A stretch of DNA of 64,000 nt from Brevundimonas sp. (GTDB lineage: Bacteria > Pseudomonadota > Alphaproteobacteria > Caulobacterales > Caulobacteraceae): positions 62,001 to 126,000 of the forward strand of contig NZ_JAUXQZ010000023.1 of the NCBI RefSeq assembly GCF_030682035.1, read 5' to 3'. Of the stretch, positions 1-8,116 are shown in pieces. The notes below the pieces were generated by a model. The model searched no databases, was not told the DNA's origin, and worked only from the letters and a program-made list of their open reading frames with translations. Both the position numbers and the translations under genes were made by a program. Each line of letters starts with the position of its first letter. Positions within the stretch are counted from its first letter, which is position 1.

Positions 1-327
1 ACTCGGACCGGGTATCACGTGCAGGAGGACAACTTCTGGCACAGCGAAGACGGCCCGGCGTTGCTGGTCACGGACTGTATGGTTTTTTACTACAATCCAC
101 ACTCGGGCCGCTGGTGGTCTGGCCTTCACTCTCATGGGCCACAAAGTCGCGAAGAGGTATTCGCCACCTTCAAGCATCAAGTCGCTCGGTGGGTCGTCGA
201 TAAGTACCCAGCTATCAAAGCTGCGGAACCCCCGCAGCAAGAGCCGATCGGTTGCGCCCTAATCCTCGCTCCGGTTCTTCTAAGTGGCCTGTTCGCGGGA
301 GGAGCTGTGTTGGTTCGGCTGATCTGA
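1..327 (+). CDS. hypothetical protein, C-terminal membrane segment (5' partial)
   Basis: The frame is open from the first base, so the 5' end lies outside the window; the first possible start inside it is a GTG at 19. The visible part is rich in aromatic residues (a WWSG motif near the middle). It ends in a hydrophobic stretch of about 25 residues that looks like a single membrane-spanning helix at the extreme C terminus, after a proline/glutamine-rich linker. I recognise no family. Base composition is lower in GC than the genes from 1638 onward, which it shares with the next gene. The two may be recent acquisitions. Function unknown. Confidence 0.5.
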   Translation, partial: TRTGYHVQEDNFWHSEDGPALLVTDCMVFYYNPHSGRWWSGLHSHGPQSREEVFATFKHQVARWVVDKYPAIKAAEPPQQEPIGCALILAPVLLSGLFAGGAVLVRLI

Positions 328-553
328 GTCCAACACCATCCGCACCATCCGCACCCCATCGGCCTCGACGAACTGCGGCATCAACCGCGGCTCCAAGGGA
401 GGGCTTCGAGACGAGGTTGTAGCGATAAACCTGCGTGCGCTTGCCGTGCTCCCGGACCCAATCGCCGGATCTTCCCGACAATAGTTTGTGTCATAAGTCC
501 TTTCGAACAGGGCCAGGACGACCCTTCGGACTCATTTATCAAATGACGGGGTT

Positions 554-1300
554 TTGGGGGCGCGGGTGAGGATCGCCATTTTAGAAGCTCAGGTGAGCAC
601 GGCCTTGAAGCCCGTTGAAGCTTGGCTGTCGGGCCACGGTGATGACCTCTTGGTCGAACTAATCGGCGGGCTTCCGTTTCTGCTCTTCGACGTGCTGATC
701 ATCGTCGTCCTGCTTCCGTTGGCGTTGGATGTTTACAGGAAGGTTCGCACGCGGCACCTCAGGGCCGTCGCCCTTGCTCAACTGTGCGCCATTCATAGCA
801 GTATCAGGAGCCTTTTAGCTAATGGCTCTCACTGGGGAAGCCTTGAGGCCGATCCCATAGAGCATCGAAAAGTGTTTGAGAGTGCGATTTCAGAAGCACG
901 TCAACGTTTGAGCACGGGCTGTCCGATTTACATGGGACTGCTTGACGATGAGTCGGCAACAATGCTGTTGAAAGCTAACCATTCGCTCGAATATGTGATA
1001 GATTTTCTGATCTACCACGTCACCTATCCGGCTGAGCGAATACCAAGTCAGCATCAGCAATGGGCGGAATCTATCGCTTGGAGCCACTATTCCGAGTTGA
1101 ACGCCATGGAACGACGGGTCAATCGGCTCATGAGGAAGCCGTTGTTCGAGATTGACGAAGACCCCGAGCGGTCAAATCCCCTCGTGGCGGCAGTCGAGGG
1201 GGCGATGAAGTTGCGTCGAAGGGGTTGGACCTACGAAGGGCCAAACTCGATCCTTATTCCAAGACGCCGCAAAGGCAGGGCACAGGCCGCCAAAGCGTGA
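554..1300 (+). CDS. hypothetical membrane-anchored protein
   Basis: An open frame of 248 codons starting with TTG; a GTG four codons later (566) is an equally good start. A strongly hydrophobic segment at about residues 34-58 is followed by arginines and lysines, suggesting one N-terminal membrane anchor with a cytoplasmic domain. The remaining roughly 190 residues are soluble, mixed-charge and probably helical, and end in a very basic tail. I recognise no domain. Codon use is noticeably more AT-rich than in the terminase and gmk genes downstream, in line with horizontal acquisition. The preceding gap (328-553) has no convincing gene. Confidence 0.5.
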   Translation: MGARVRIAILEAQVSTALKPVEAWLSGHGDDLLVELIGGLPFLLFDVLIIVVLLPLALDVYRKVRTRHLRAVALAQLCAIHSSIRSLLANGSHWGSLEADPIEHRKVFESAISEARQRLSTGCPIYMGLLDDESATMLLKANHSLEYVIDFLIYHVTYPAERIPSQHQQWAESIAWSHYSELNAMERRVNRLMRKPLFEIDEDPERSNPLVAAVEGAMKLRRRGWTYEGPNSILIPRRRKGRAQAAKA

Positions 1301-1637
1301 ATTTGAGGGGGCGCCTCACGCGAGACCACGTCAGGACGAAGCGTTTCGGCCTAACCGATCCGATGAGGTCCGAGGGCTCGATGTCAGGGTTCCACCCGTT
1401 GCGGGCATTCCGACGGTCCGTTTTCGGGCTCCGGTGACCGACCACTACAATCCCTCCTCGATACCCTCGACATCGCGGCCCTCGACATCCTCGACATCCG
1501 GTACACCCGCGACAATTGCTGGCCATCCGCCGTCAGCCTCCACAATCCCGCGCGCCAACCGTCTGATCCGCCACGGCTTCCACCCGCCGACAGCGTCCTG
1601 ATCCCGCCATAGGAAGCGGCGGGGCGATACTGGCGGG
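1301..1637. other. intergenic region, no gene seen
   Basis: These 337 bases separate the low-GC hypothetical gene from the terminase pair. I see no supported coding region, RNA gene or clear promoter. The only structure is a short run of imperfect 9-base repeats listed separately. Confidence 0.5.
1457..1498. repeat. imperfect tandem 9-mer repeat (ctcgacatc)
   Basis: The 9-mer ctcgacatc occurs at 1466, 1481 and 1490, with a degenerate copy (ctcgatacc) at 1457 and a 6-base interruption at 1475. No coding frame uses it. It may be only a local slippage product. Confidence 0.5.
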
Positions 1638-2171
1638 ATGAAACAGACAGCGCCCAAAAAACTCCGCCGAAACTACAAGATCCGCAGCAAGCGGGTCTGG
1701 ACCCTGATCCGCGAGCGGTATCTGGCGGGCGAGAGCGCGCCGCGGCTGGCCGAGGTGTTCGATGTGACCGAGGCGGCGATCCGGGCGCGGGCGGGGCGGC
1801 AGGGCTGGACCAAGCGGTCGCTGGCCGAGGCGACGCCGCCGGCGCCGGCGGACGCGGGACTGGCCGAGGTGATCGCGGGGCAGCTGGACGGGGACATGAC
1901 GCCGCGCGAGGCGGCGCGGCTGGCGCTGGGCGAGGCGGTGAAGCTGTTGCGCAGCGGCCGGATGGGGCTGGCGGGCGAGGCGGCGCGGGTGGCCGATGTG
2001 ATGGGGCGGGCGGCGGCGCGGCTGGGGGATGAGGCGGCGGCGGACGCCGAGCCGGATGAGGCGGCGTTCGAGGCGGTGCGCCGCAAGGTGTTGGGGATGG
2101 CGGCGGCGGTTACCCCTCCACCGCCCTTCGGGCGGTCCCCCTCCCCGCTGAGCGGGGAGGAGACGGTTTGA
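1638..2171 (+). CDS. putative small terminase subunit (GTA type)
   Basis: A 177-residue protein immediately upstream of and overlapping the large terminase. Its first 60 residues are basic and look like a helix-turn-helix (a RERYLAGES segment followed by the VFDVTEAAIRARA region), as expected for a packaging-initiation protein that recruits the ATPase to DNA. The middle is an alanine/glutamate-rich helical region. The last 20 residues or so, from VTPPPPFG on, are encoded by a palindromic repeat and are unlikely to be part of the original protein. The stop overlaps the next start as TTGA, implying translational coupling. The small-terminase assignment rests on the HTH-like N terminus and on position: small terminase precedes large terminase in gene transfer agents and many phages. 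Sequence recognition alone would not settle it. Confidence 0.55.
   Translation: MKQTAPKKLRRNYKIRSKRVWTLIRERYLAGESAPRLAEVFDVTEAAIRARAGRQGWTKRSLAEATPPAPADAGLAEVIAGQLDGDMTPREAARLALGEAVKLLRSGRMGLAGEAARVADVMGRAAARLGDEAAADAEPDEAAFEAVRRKVLGMAAAVTPPPPFGRSPSPLSGEETV
2115..2161. repeat. GC-rich palindromic repeat forming a gene 3' end
   Basis: Two adjacent palindromes: accgccc/gggcggt at 2120-2136 and cctccccgct/agcggggagg at 2140-2160. They resemble the repeat families at 25170-25301 and inside pdhB and pdhC. The element lies inside the last codons of the small terminase-like gene, and its right arm provides the GGAGG just upstream of the terL TTG start. Confidence 0.6.
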
Positions 2172-3427
2172 GCGTCCTTGATCGGCTGGACGCCCTGTCG
2201 CCCGCCGAGCGGCGGTTGCTGGCGGCGGACTGGGCGGTGACGGCGCACCAGGGGCAGGGGGCGCCGGCGGGGGACTGGACCACCTGGCTGGTGCTGGGCG
2301 GGCGTGGCGGGGGCAAGACAAGGGCGGGGGCGGAATGGGTGGCGGACCGGGCGCGGGCGGGTGGACGCATCGCCCTGGTGGGGCAGAGCCTGCATGACGT
2401 GCGCGAGGTGATGATCGAGGGGCCGTCGGGGGTGCGCGCCCTGCCCCGCTATGGCCTTGGCGGGCGGCCGCGCTGGGAGGCGAGCCGGCGCAGGCTGGTC
2501 TGGCCGAACGGGGCGGTGGGGATGGCGTTCTCGGCGGAGGACCCGGAGTCGCTGCGCGGGCCGCAGTTCGGGGCGGCGTGGGCGGACGAGTGGTGCGCGT
2601 GGCCCAGAGCGCGCGGGGGCCCCGAGGCGACGCTGGCATTGTTGCGGATGGGGCTGAGGCTGGGGGACCGGCCGCGGCTGGTTCTGACCACGACGCCGAA
2701 GCCGACGGCGGCGTTGCGGCGGCTGTTGAAGCAGCCGGGGCTGGCGCGGTCGGACCTGCCGACGCGGATCAATGCCGAACATCTGGCCCCGGCGTTTCTG
2801 GACGGGCTGGAGGCGCTGTACGGCGGGACGCGGCTGGCGGCGCAGGAACTGGACGGGCGGGTGGTCGAGGGGGAAGGGGCGCTGTTCACGCTGGCGATGA
2901 TGCGGGCAGCGCGGGAGGCTGAGAGGCCGGAGCGGTTCGAGCGAGTGGTGGTGGCGGTCGATCCGCCGTGTTCGGCGGACGGCGACGCCTGTGGAATCGT
3001 GGCGGTCGGGCGACGGGACGGGAAGGCCTGGGTGCTGGCGGACCGGACGGTGCGCGGGCGGTCGCCGCAGGGCTGGGCGAGGGTCGTCGCGCGGGCAGCG
3101 GTTGAGTTCGAGGCCGTGCGGGTGGTGGCCGAGGCCAATCAGGGCGGGGAGATGGTCGAGGCGGTGCTGAAGGCGGCGGGCGTGGGCTGTCCGGTCAAGC
3201 GGGTGCATGCAAGGGTCGGCAAGCGGGCGCGGGCCGAGCCGGTGGCGGCCCTGTACGAACAGGGCCGGGTCCGGCATTGCGCCGATCTGGCCGAGCTGGA
3301 GGAGGAGTTGATGGGGCTGGGCGAGGACGGCGGGGGGAGTCCGGACCGGGCCGATGCGCTGGTGTGGGCGGTGACGGACCTGCTGATCGACGGGGGCGGG
3401 TTGGGGCCGAGGGTGAGGGTGGTTTAA
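2168..3427 (+). CDS. large terminase subunit (GTA/phage DNA-packaging ATPase-nuclease)
   Basis: The 419-residue protein has the two-domain layout of large terminases. The N-terminal ATPase carries Walker A GGRGGGKT (about 44-51), a Walker B-like segment ending in ADEW (about 139-142) and the coupling motif TTTPKPT. The C-terminal RNase-H-like nuclease has its acidic residues in VAVDPP, AEANQGGEM and DRADALVWA. The length of about 420 fits the gene-transfer-agent gp2 / COG5323 type. This enzyme pumps DNA into preformed heads and cuts it. The start TTG overlaps the stop of the previous gene, with GGAGG 8 bases upstream. In a normal GTA cluster a portal gene follows; here a palindromic repeat and then gmk on the other strand follow. 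Confidence 0.85.
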   Translation: MSVLDRLDALSPAERRLLAADWAVTAHQGQGAPAGDWTTWLVLGGRGGGKTRAGAEWVADRARAGGRIALVGQSLHDVREVMIEGPSGVRALPRYGLGGRPRWEASRRRLVWPNGAVGMAFSAEDPESLRGPQFGAAWADEWCAWPRARGGPEATLALLRMGLRLGDRPRLVLTTTPKPTAALRRLLKQPGLARSDLPTRINAEHLAPAFLDGLEALYGGTRLAAQELDGRVVEGEGALFTLAMMRAAREAERPERFERVVVAVDPPCSADGDACGIVAVGRRDGKAWVLADRTVRGRSPQGWARVVARAAVEFEAVRVVAEANQGGEMVEAVLKAAGVGCPVKRVHARVGKRARAEPVAALYEQGRVRHCADLAELEEELMGLGEDGGGSPDRADALVWAVTDLLIDGGGLGPRVRVV

Positions 3428-3428
3428 G

Positions 3429-3462
3429 GTGTGGGGTGTGGGGTGTGGGGTGTGGGGCGTGG
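3429..3462. repeat. tandem gtggggt heptamer run
   Basis: Directly after the terL stop the 7-mer gtggggt repeats about four times, the last copy degenerate, in a non-coding stretch. Confidence 0.7.
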
Positions 3463-3472
3463 CGCCCCCAAC

Positions 3473-3611
3473 GCCGTCATCCTCGGGCTTGACCCGAGGA
3501 TCAGACCATCCGGTGCTGACTGAGACGCCGTGCGGTCACGCTCGCGGGGCCGTCCCCGCCACACAGCACGGCGCAACGTCTGATCCCCGGGTCAAGCCCG
3601 AGGATGACGGC
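3473..3611. repeat. 139-bp element with 33-bp terminal inverted repeats
   Basis: The left arm (3473-3505) and right arm (3579-3611) are inverted copies of 33 bases with a single mismatch. Inside lies a second pair (cgccgtgc / gcacggcg) and a short ctcgcggggccgtccccgcc hairpin. The whole could fold as a nested cruciform or a very stable RNA hairpin. There is no coding capacity. It sits between convergent terL and gmk, where it could end transcription from both sides. It resembles a MITE or REP-like intergenic repeat; family membership is inferred. Confidence 0.8.
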
Positions 3612-3620
3612 ATGAAGCCG

Positions 3621-4262
3621 TCAGACCGCCTCGTTCAGCAGGGCGTCCTTGTAGGCATCGACCCAGATGTTGCGGAACCGCTTTGAGCGCTCCGCGTGGT
3701 AGATGTGGGCCAGTTCGGCGTAGCTGCGGTCGAAGTCGTCGTTGACGAAGACATAGTCGAAGTCGCCGCAGTGCTCGATCTCGCCCTTGGCGTTCTGGAT
3801 GCGGCGTTCGATGACCTCATCGGCGTCCTGGGAGCGGGTGACCAGACGGCGGCGCAGTTCCTCGAGGCTGGGCGGCAGGATGAAGACGCGGACGGCGTCC
3901 TCGGGGCATTTTTCGGCGATGTCGCGGGCGCCCTGCCAGTCGATGTCGAACAGGACGTCGCGACCCTCGGACAGGGCCTTGTCGATGGGCGGGCGCGGGC
4001 TGCCGTAGCGGGCCCCGTGGACGTCGGCCCATTCGAGGAAGGCGTCGGCGTCGACGAGGCGCTGGAACCCGGCGTCATCGACGAAATGATAGTCGCGGTC
4101 GGCGACCTCTCCGGGGCGGATGCCGCGGGTGGTCATGGAGATGGACAGCTCCAGCCCGCCGTGGTCGGCCATCAGGCGGCGGCACAGGCTGGTCTTGCCG
4201 GCGCCCGAGGGGCTGGCGACGATCAGCAGGACGCCGCGGCGGGGATGGCGTTCATTCGACAT
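3621..4262 (-). CDS. gmk: guanylate kinase
   Basis: Phosphorylates GMP to GDP with ATP in the cytoplasm, feeding GTP and dGTP synthesis. The 213-residue protein has the P-loop SPSGAGKT at about 17-24, followed by the guanylate-kinase signature region (MTTRGIRPGE, then the DRDYHFV segment) that binds GMP. Length matches the family. It is the last gene of a minus-strand run that starts at fabD. Its ATG overlaps the end of yicC by 11 bases. A yicC-gmk pair is a common arrangement in proteobacteria. Confidence 0.95.
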   Translation of the reverse strand: MSNERHPRRGVLLIVASPSGAGKTSLCRRLMADHGGLELSISMTTRGIRPGEVADRDYHFVDDAGFQRLVDADAFLEWADVHGARYGSPRPPIDKALSEGRDVLFDIDWQGARDIAEKCPEDAVRVFILPPSLEELRRRLVTRSQDADEVIERRIQNAKGEIEHCGDFDYVFVNDDFDRSYAELAHIYHAERSKRFRNIWVDAYKDALLNEAV

Positions 4263-5136
4263 TCTGGACCTGTTCGCGCAACTGTTCGATCACGGCCTTG
4301 AGCTCGAGGCCGATTCCGGTGAGCGCGGTCGTAGCCGATTTCGAGCAGAGGGTGTTCGCCTCGCGCATGAATTCCTGCATCAGGAAGTCGAGTTTGCGGC
4401 CGGCGGGGGGTTGCTGCAACAGGGTCCGGGCCGAGGCGACGTGGGCGGTCAGCCGGTCCAGCTCCTCGCGGACGTCGGCCCTGGTCGCGAGCGAGGCGGC
4501 TTCGAGGAATATCCGGTCCTCAAGACCCGGTGCGTCAGGGGCCAGTTCGGTCATGCGGCGCGCGAAACGGTCGCGGATGGCGATGGTCTGGGCCACGGCC
4601 TCGGTCTCGGCCTGGGCGACGAGGGCCGCGATGCGGGCAATGAAGTCGGTGATCACCGGCAGGAGTTGGGCCCCCTCGCGGTCGCGCGAGAGTTTGAGGG
4701 CGTCGAGCGCCTGATCGAGGGCGATGGCCATGGCGGCCTCGACGGCGGCGCGGGCATCGGGCTCGTCGATTTCCTCGGGCGCCTCCAGCACGCCGCGCAG
4801 GGAGAGCAGGCCGTCGGCCGAGGGCGGGGTGGCCCCCTCCTCCGCCAGCTGGTTGGCCAGGGTCAGGTAGCGGGCGAGGATGCCTTCGTTGACCCTGAAC
4901 GCGGCGGCGCCGGGGGCCGCGCGGGTCGCCTGGACGCCGAGGGTGACCTGGCCGCGGCTGAGCCGGGCCTGGGCGGCGGTCCTGGCGTGGCGCTCGAGCG
5001 CGTCGAAGCCGGGCGGGCCGCGGAAGCGGACCTCCAGATTGCGACCGTTGACCGAGCGGGCCTCGACCGACCAGGACCAGTCGCCGTCCGCGCCCTCGGC
5101 CCGGCCAAAGCCGGTCATGCCCGAGATAGCGCTCAT
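4252..5136 (-). CDS. yicC: YicC/YloC family endoribonuclease
   Basis: Begins with the family hallmark MTGFGRA at residues 7-13 and is 294 residues long, as usual. It has the YicC N-terminal domain and the DUF1732-type C-terminal domain. Family members are reported to act in RNA turnover; the exact substrate here is unknown. It overlaps mltG by 4 bases (ATGA) and gmk by 11, so it is clearly co-transcribed and probably translationally coupled with both. Confidence 0.9.
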   Translation of the reverse strand: MSAISGMTGFGRAEGADGDWSWSVEARSVNGRNLEVRFRGPPGFDALERHARTAAQARLSRGQVTLGVQATRAAPGAAAFRVNEGILARYLTLANQLAEEGATPPSADGLLSLRGVLEAPEEIDEPDARAAVEAAMAIALDQALDALKLSRDREGAQLLPVITDFIARIAALVAQAETEAVAQTIAIRDRFARRMTELAPDAPGLEDRIFLEAASLATRADVREELDRLTAHVASARTLLQQPPAGRKLDFLMQEFMREANTLCSKSATTALTGIGLELKAVIEQLREQVQNVE

Positions 5137-6275
5137 CCGGCGGGCGCCGGGGCGGGAATGCGGATCACCCGGGCGCCGGGCGGGACCGTCACGCCCGGCG
5201 GGTCGGCGTTATCGGTGATGGGAGGAACGACGGGCCCGGGCAACGGGACCGTCGGCGCCGGCTCGGGCGGCAGGCCCGCCCGACGGCGCTCGATTTCACG
5301 CCAGCGCGCGACATTGGCCCGATGCTCCTCATAGGTCCGGGCGAAGGCGTGGCCGCCCGAGCCGTCGGCGACGAAGAACAGTTCGCCGCTGGACGGGGGA
5401 TTGAGCACGGCGGCGACGGCTTCGCGGCCCGGATTGGCGATGGCCGTCGGGGGCAGGCCGTCGATCTGGTAGGTGTTCCACGGGTTCGGCCGGTCCAGCT
5501 CGGACCGCCTCAGGCCCCGGCGCAGCGGCACGCCTTTGGTGATGCCGTATTCGATGGTCGGATCGCTCTCCAGCCGCATGCCGGAGCGCAGCCGGTTGGT
5601 GAAGACGGCGGCGACGCGCGGGCGTTCAGCGGCGACGCCGGTCTCCTTTTCGACGATGGAGGCCAGGATCATGGCCTCCTCGGGCGAACGGGCGACCGTG
5701 TTGGGGCCGCGCGCGGCCCACAGGCGGGCGAGGTTTTCGTCGCGGGCGCGGCGCATGCGGGCGATGACCGAGGGCCGGGTCTCGCCGCGGCTGATCTCAT
5801 AGGTGTCGGGCCAGAGACTGGCCTCGTCCGGCGTGGTCTCGACCGTTCCGGTCAGTATGGGCTGGTCGTTGAGGATGGCGACCGCCTGCGCCGAGGACCA
5901 GCCCTCGGGCAGGGTGACATAGTGGCGGACCACCCGGCCCTCGACCAGCAGGACGAGGACCGAGCGCAGCGAGGCCTTGGTCGGCACCTCATATTCGCCG
6001 GCGCGCAGCTTGCGGTCGGCCCCGGTCAGGGTGGCGGCGGCCTTGAACATGTCGGTCGAACGGATCACGCCTGCCGACTTGAGGGTGGCGGCGATGGCGC
6101 TGACCCCCGCGCCGCTGGGTAGGGTGACGATCGTCGATTCGCCCGCCCGGGCCGACGGGCCGGGGGCGTAGAAGACGCTCCAGGCGGCAACGAGGGCGAT
6201 GATCAGGAAGGTGCTGAAAGTCGCCGTGGCCGCCAGAAACGCGGTCTTGCGGCCCGATCGCCGCTCCACCGACAT
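5133..6275 (-). CDS. mltG: endolytic murein transglycosylase MltG
   Basis: A 380-residue YceG-like protein with one N-terminal membrane anchor (about residues 12-35) and a periplasmic catalytic domain. The conserved IVEKET motif at about 207-212 carries the catalytic glutamate. MltG cleaves nascent peptidoglycan strands and is thought to set glycan length. The C terminus is proline-rich. Its ATG shares one base with the fabF stop (TGATG), and its own stop overlaps yicC. The acpP-fabF-mltG order is widespread in bacteria. Confidence 0.93.
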   Translation of the reverse strand: MSVERRSGRKTAFLAATATFSTFLIIALVAAWSVFYAPGPSARAGESTIVTLPSGAGVSAIAATLKSAGVIRSTDMFKAAATLTGADRKLRAGEYEVPTKASLRSVLVLLVEGRVVRHYVTLPEGWSSAQAVAILNDQPILTGTVETTPDEASLWPDTYEISRGETRPSVIARMRRARDENLARLWAARGPNTVARSPEEAMILASIVEKETGVAAERPRVAAVFTNRLRSGMRLESDPTIEYGITKGVPLRRGLRRSELDRPNPWNTYQIDGLPPTAIANPGREAVAAVLNPPSSGELFFVADGSGGHAFARTYEEHRANVARWREIERRRAGLPPEPAPTVPLPGPVVPPITDNADPPGVTVPPGARVIRIPAPAPAG

Positions 6276-7555
6276 CAGGCGACCTTCCGGAAGATGACCG
6301 AGGCGTTGGTGCCGCCAAAGCCGAAGCTGTTGGACATGGCCACATCGATCTCCATCGGCTGGCCCTTGCCGCGCACCATGTTCAGGGCTGTTTCACGCCC
6401 GGGATTGTCGAGGTTGATGGTCGGCGGGGCGATCTGGTCGCGGATGGCCAGGATGCAGAAGATGGCCTCGATGGCGCCCGCGGCGCCCAGCAGGTGGCCG
6501 GTCATCGACTTGGTCGAGGACAGGGCGACGTTGGGGGCGTGGTCGCCCATCAGCTTTTCAATCGCCCCGGCCTCGATCCAGTCGGCCATGGTCGAGGTGC
6601 CGTGGGCGTTGACGTAGTCGATGTCGGCGGCGGAGATCCCGGCCCGCTTCACGGCCATCTGCATGGCGCGATAGCCGCCGTCGCCATCCTCGGCCGGGGC
6701 GGTGATGTGCCAAGCGTCGCCGCTCATGCCATAGCCGACGACTTCGGCGTAGATGGTCGCGCCCCGTGCCTTGGCGTGTTCGTACTCTTCCAGCACCACG
6801 ATGCCGGCGCCCTCGCCCATGACGAAGCCGGAGTGGTCCTTGTCCCAAGGCCGCGAGGCCTTCTCGGGCGTGTCGTTGTAGGTGGTGCACAGGGCCTTGC
6901 AGGCGAGGAAGCCGGCGATGCCGATGGGGACGATGGAGCTTTCCGCCCCGCCGGCGACCATGACGTCGGCGTCGTCCAGCATGATCATCCGGGCCGCATC
7001 GCCGATGGCGTGGGCGCCGGTGGCGCAGGCGGTGACGACCGAGTGATTCGGCCCCTTGAGGCCGTGGCGAATCGATATCTGGCCGCTGGTCAGGTTGATC
7101 AGGGCCGAAGGGATGAAGAAGGGGCTGACGCGGCGCGGCCCCTGTTCCTTGAGGATGATGGCGGTGTCGGCGATGGGGCCGAGGCCGCCGATGCCCGAGC
7201 CGACCATGACGCCGGTGCGTTCGCGCTGTTCCTCGGTTTCCGGCTTCCAGTTCGCGTCGGCCAGGGCTTCGTCAGCGGCGGCTATAGCGTAGACGATGAA
7301 GTCATCGACCCGTTTGCGGTCCTTGGGCGACATGACCTTTTCGTGGTCGAACACGCCCGGCTGGTCGGGGGCCCCGCCCCCACGGCCGTCGACCGAGGGA
7401 ATCTCGCCCGCGATGGTGCAGCCATAGCCCTCGGTGTCGAAATTGGTGATCGGACCGATGCCCGACCGGCCTTCGAGGATGCCCTTCCAGTTATGCTCGA
7501 CGCCCCAGCCGAGCGGGGTGAGCAGACCGAGGCCGGTGACGACGACGCGGCGCAT
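6275..7555 (-). CDS. fabF: beta-ketoacyl-ACP synthase II
   Basis: Condenses malonyl-ACP with acyl-ACP in fatty-acid elongation. At 426 residues it has the thiolase-fold active site Cys-His-His: C177 in TACATG, H318 in NAHGTST and H354 in SMTGHLLGAAG. It lies downstream of acpP, its substrate carrier, separated by 107 bases. Confidence 0.96.
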   Translation of the reverse strand: MRRVVVTGLGLLTPLGWGVEHNWKGILEGRSGIGPITNFDTEGYGCTIAGEIPSVDGRGGGAPDQPGVFDHEKVMSPKDRKRVDDFIVYAIAAADEALADANWKPETEEQRERTGVMVGSGIGGLGPIADTAIILKEQGPRRVSPFFIPSALINLTSGQISIRHGLKGPNHSVVTACATGAHAIGDAARMIMLDDADVMVAGGAESSIVPIGIAGFLACKALCTTYNDTPEKASRPWDKDHSGFVMGEGAGIVVLEEYEHAKARGATIYAEVVGYGMSGDAWHITAPAEDGDGGYRAMQMAVKRAGISAADIDYVNAHGTSTMADWIEAGAIEKLMGDHAPNVALSSTKSMTGHLLGAAGAIEAIFCILAIRDQIAPPTINLDNPGRETALNMVRGKGQPMEIDVAMSNSFGFGGTNASVIFRKVA

Positions 7556-7662
7556 GAGCGCTCCTCGCTACAGAATCCTGACCGCAAACAGTAATGGCCG
7601 CCGGGCGGCCCCGCTAGGGGCGCGCCACGGCGGCCATCAAGGCCGTTCGAGAAGGGCGGCGA

Positions 7663-7902
7663 TCAGCCGGCCAGCTTCTCGTCGATGAATTTCACGGCGT
7701 CGCCGACCGTCTGGATGTGTTCGGCGGCGTCGTCCGGGATCTCGATGTCGAATTCTTCCTCGAAGGCCATGACCAGTTCGACGTTGTCGAGCGAGTCGGC
7801 GCCGAGGTCGTCGATGAAGCTGGCCTTTTCAACGACCTTTTCCGGATCGGCGTCCAGGTGGTCGATGACGATCTTGCGGACGCGTTCCAGGGTGTCGGAC
7901 AT
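7663..7902 (-). CDS. acpP: acyl carrier protein
   Basis: A 79-residue acidic four-helix protein with the DSL motif; Ser37 is the phosphopantetheine attachment site. I chose the ATG that gives MSDTLERV, because upstream in-frame codons are alanine-rich and do not match the family. It is the carrier for all fab enzymes encoded around it. Confidence 0.97.
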   Translation of the reverse strand: MSDTLERVRKIVIDHLDADPEKVVEKASFIDDLGADSLDNVELVMAFEEEFDIEIPDDAAEHIQTVGDAVKFIDEKLAG

Positions 7903-8078
7903 GGGTGTCTCTGCTTTCAGGGCCGCCACGGCGGCTGTTGTCTCTGTCTTGCCGTATGACGACGGCGCCGCTTTCGCAAGCCAATAACGGGACACGGCGG
8001 AAGCGGCTGCGACCGCCTTTAGCACAGCCACGGCGGGGGGAAAGACCTGTTACCGGGTTTGACCGCTCCGACGAGTGT

Positions 8079-8105
8079 CCTCCCCACGCCTGCGGCGCGG
8101 GGAGG
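8079..8105. repeat. 12-bp stem hairpin downstream of fabG
   Basis: cctccccacgcc and ggcgcggggagg form a 12-base stem with one mismatch around a 3-base loop, 12 bases past the fabG stop. No U-tract follows on the minus strand, so it is more like a REP hairpin that stabilises the fabG mRNA end or weakly attenuates transcription into acpP. The 214-base fabG-acpP gap holds nothing else I can support. Confidence 0.55.
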
Positions 8106-8116
8106 AAAACTCCGGA

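Noticed and set aside
1457..1498. CRISPR-like or iteron-like array
   Set aside because: Units are only 9 bases with no spacers and at most four copies; it fits neither a CRISPR array nor a replication origin.
1673..3277. Long minus-strand frame opposite the terminase genes
   Set aside because: Extremely Arg/Pro-rich composition typical of the antisense of GC-rich coding DNA; the plus strand has intact terminase motifs.
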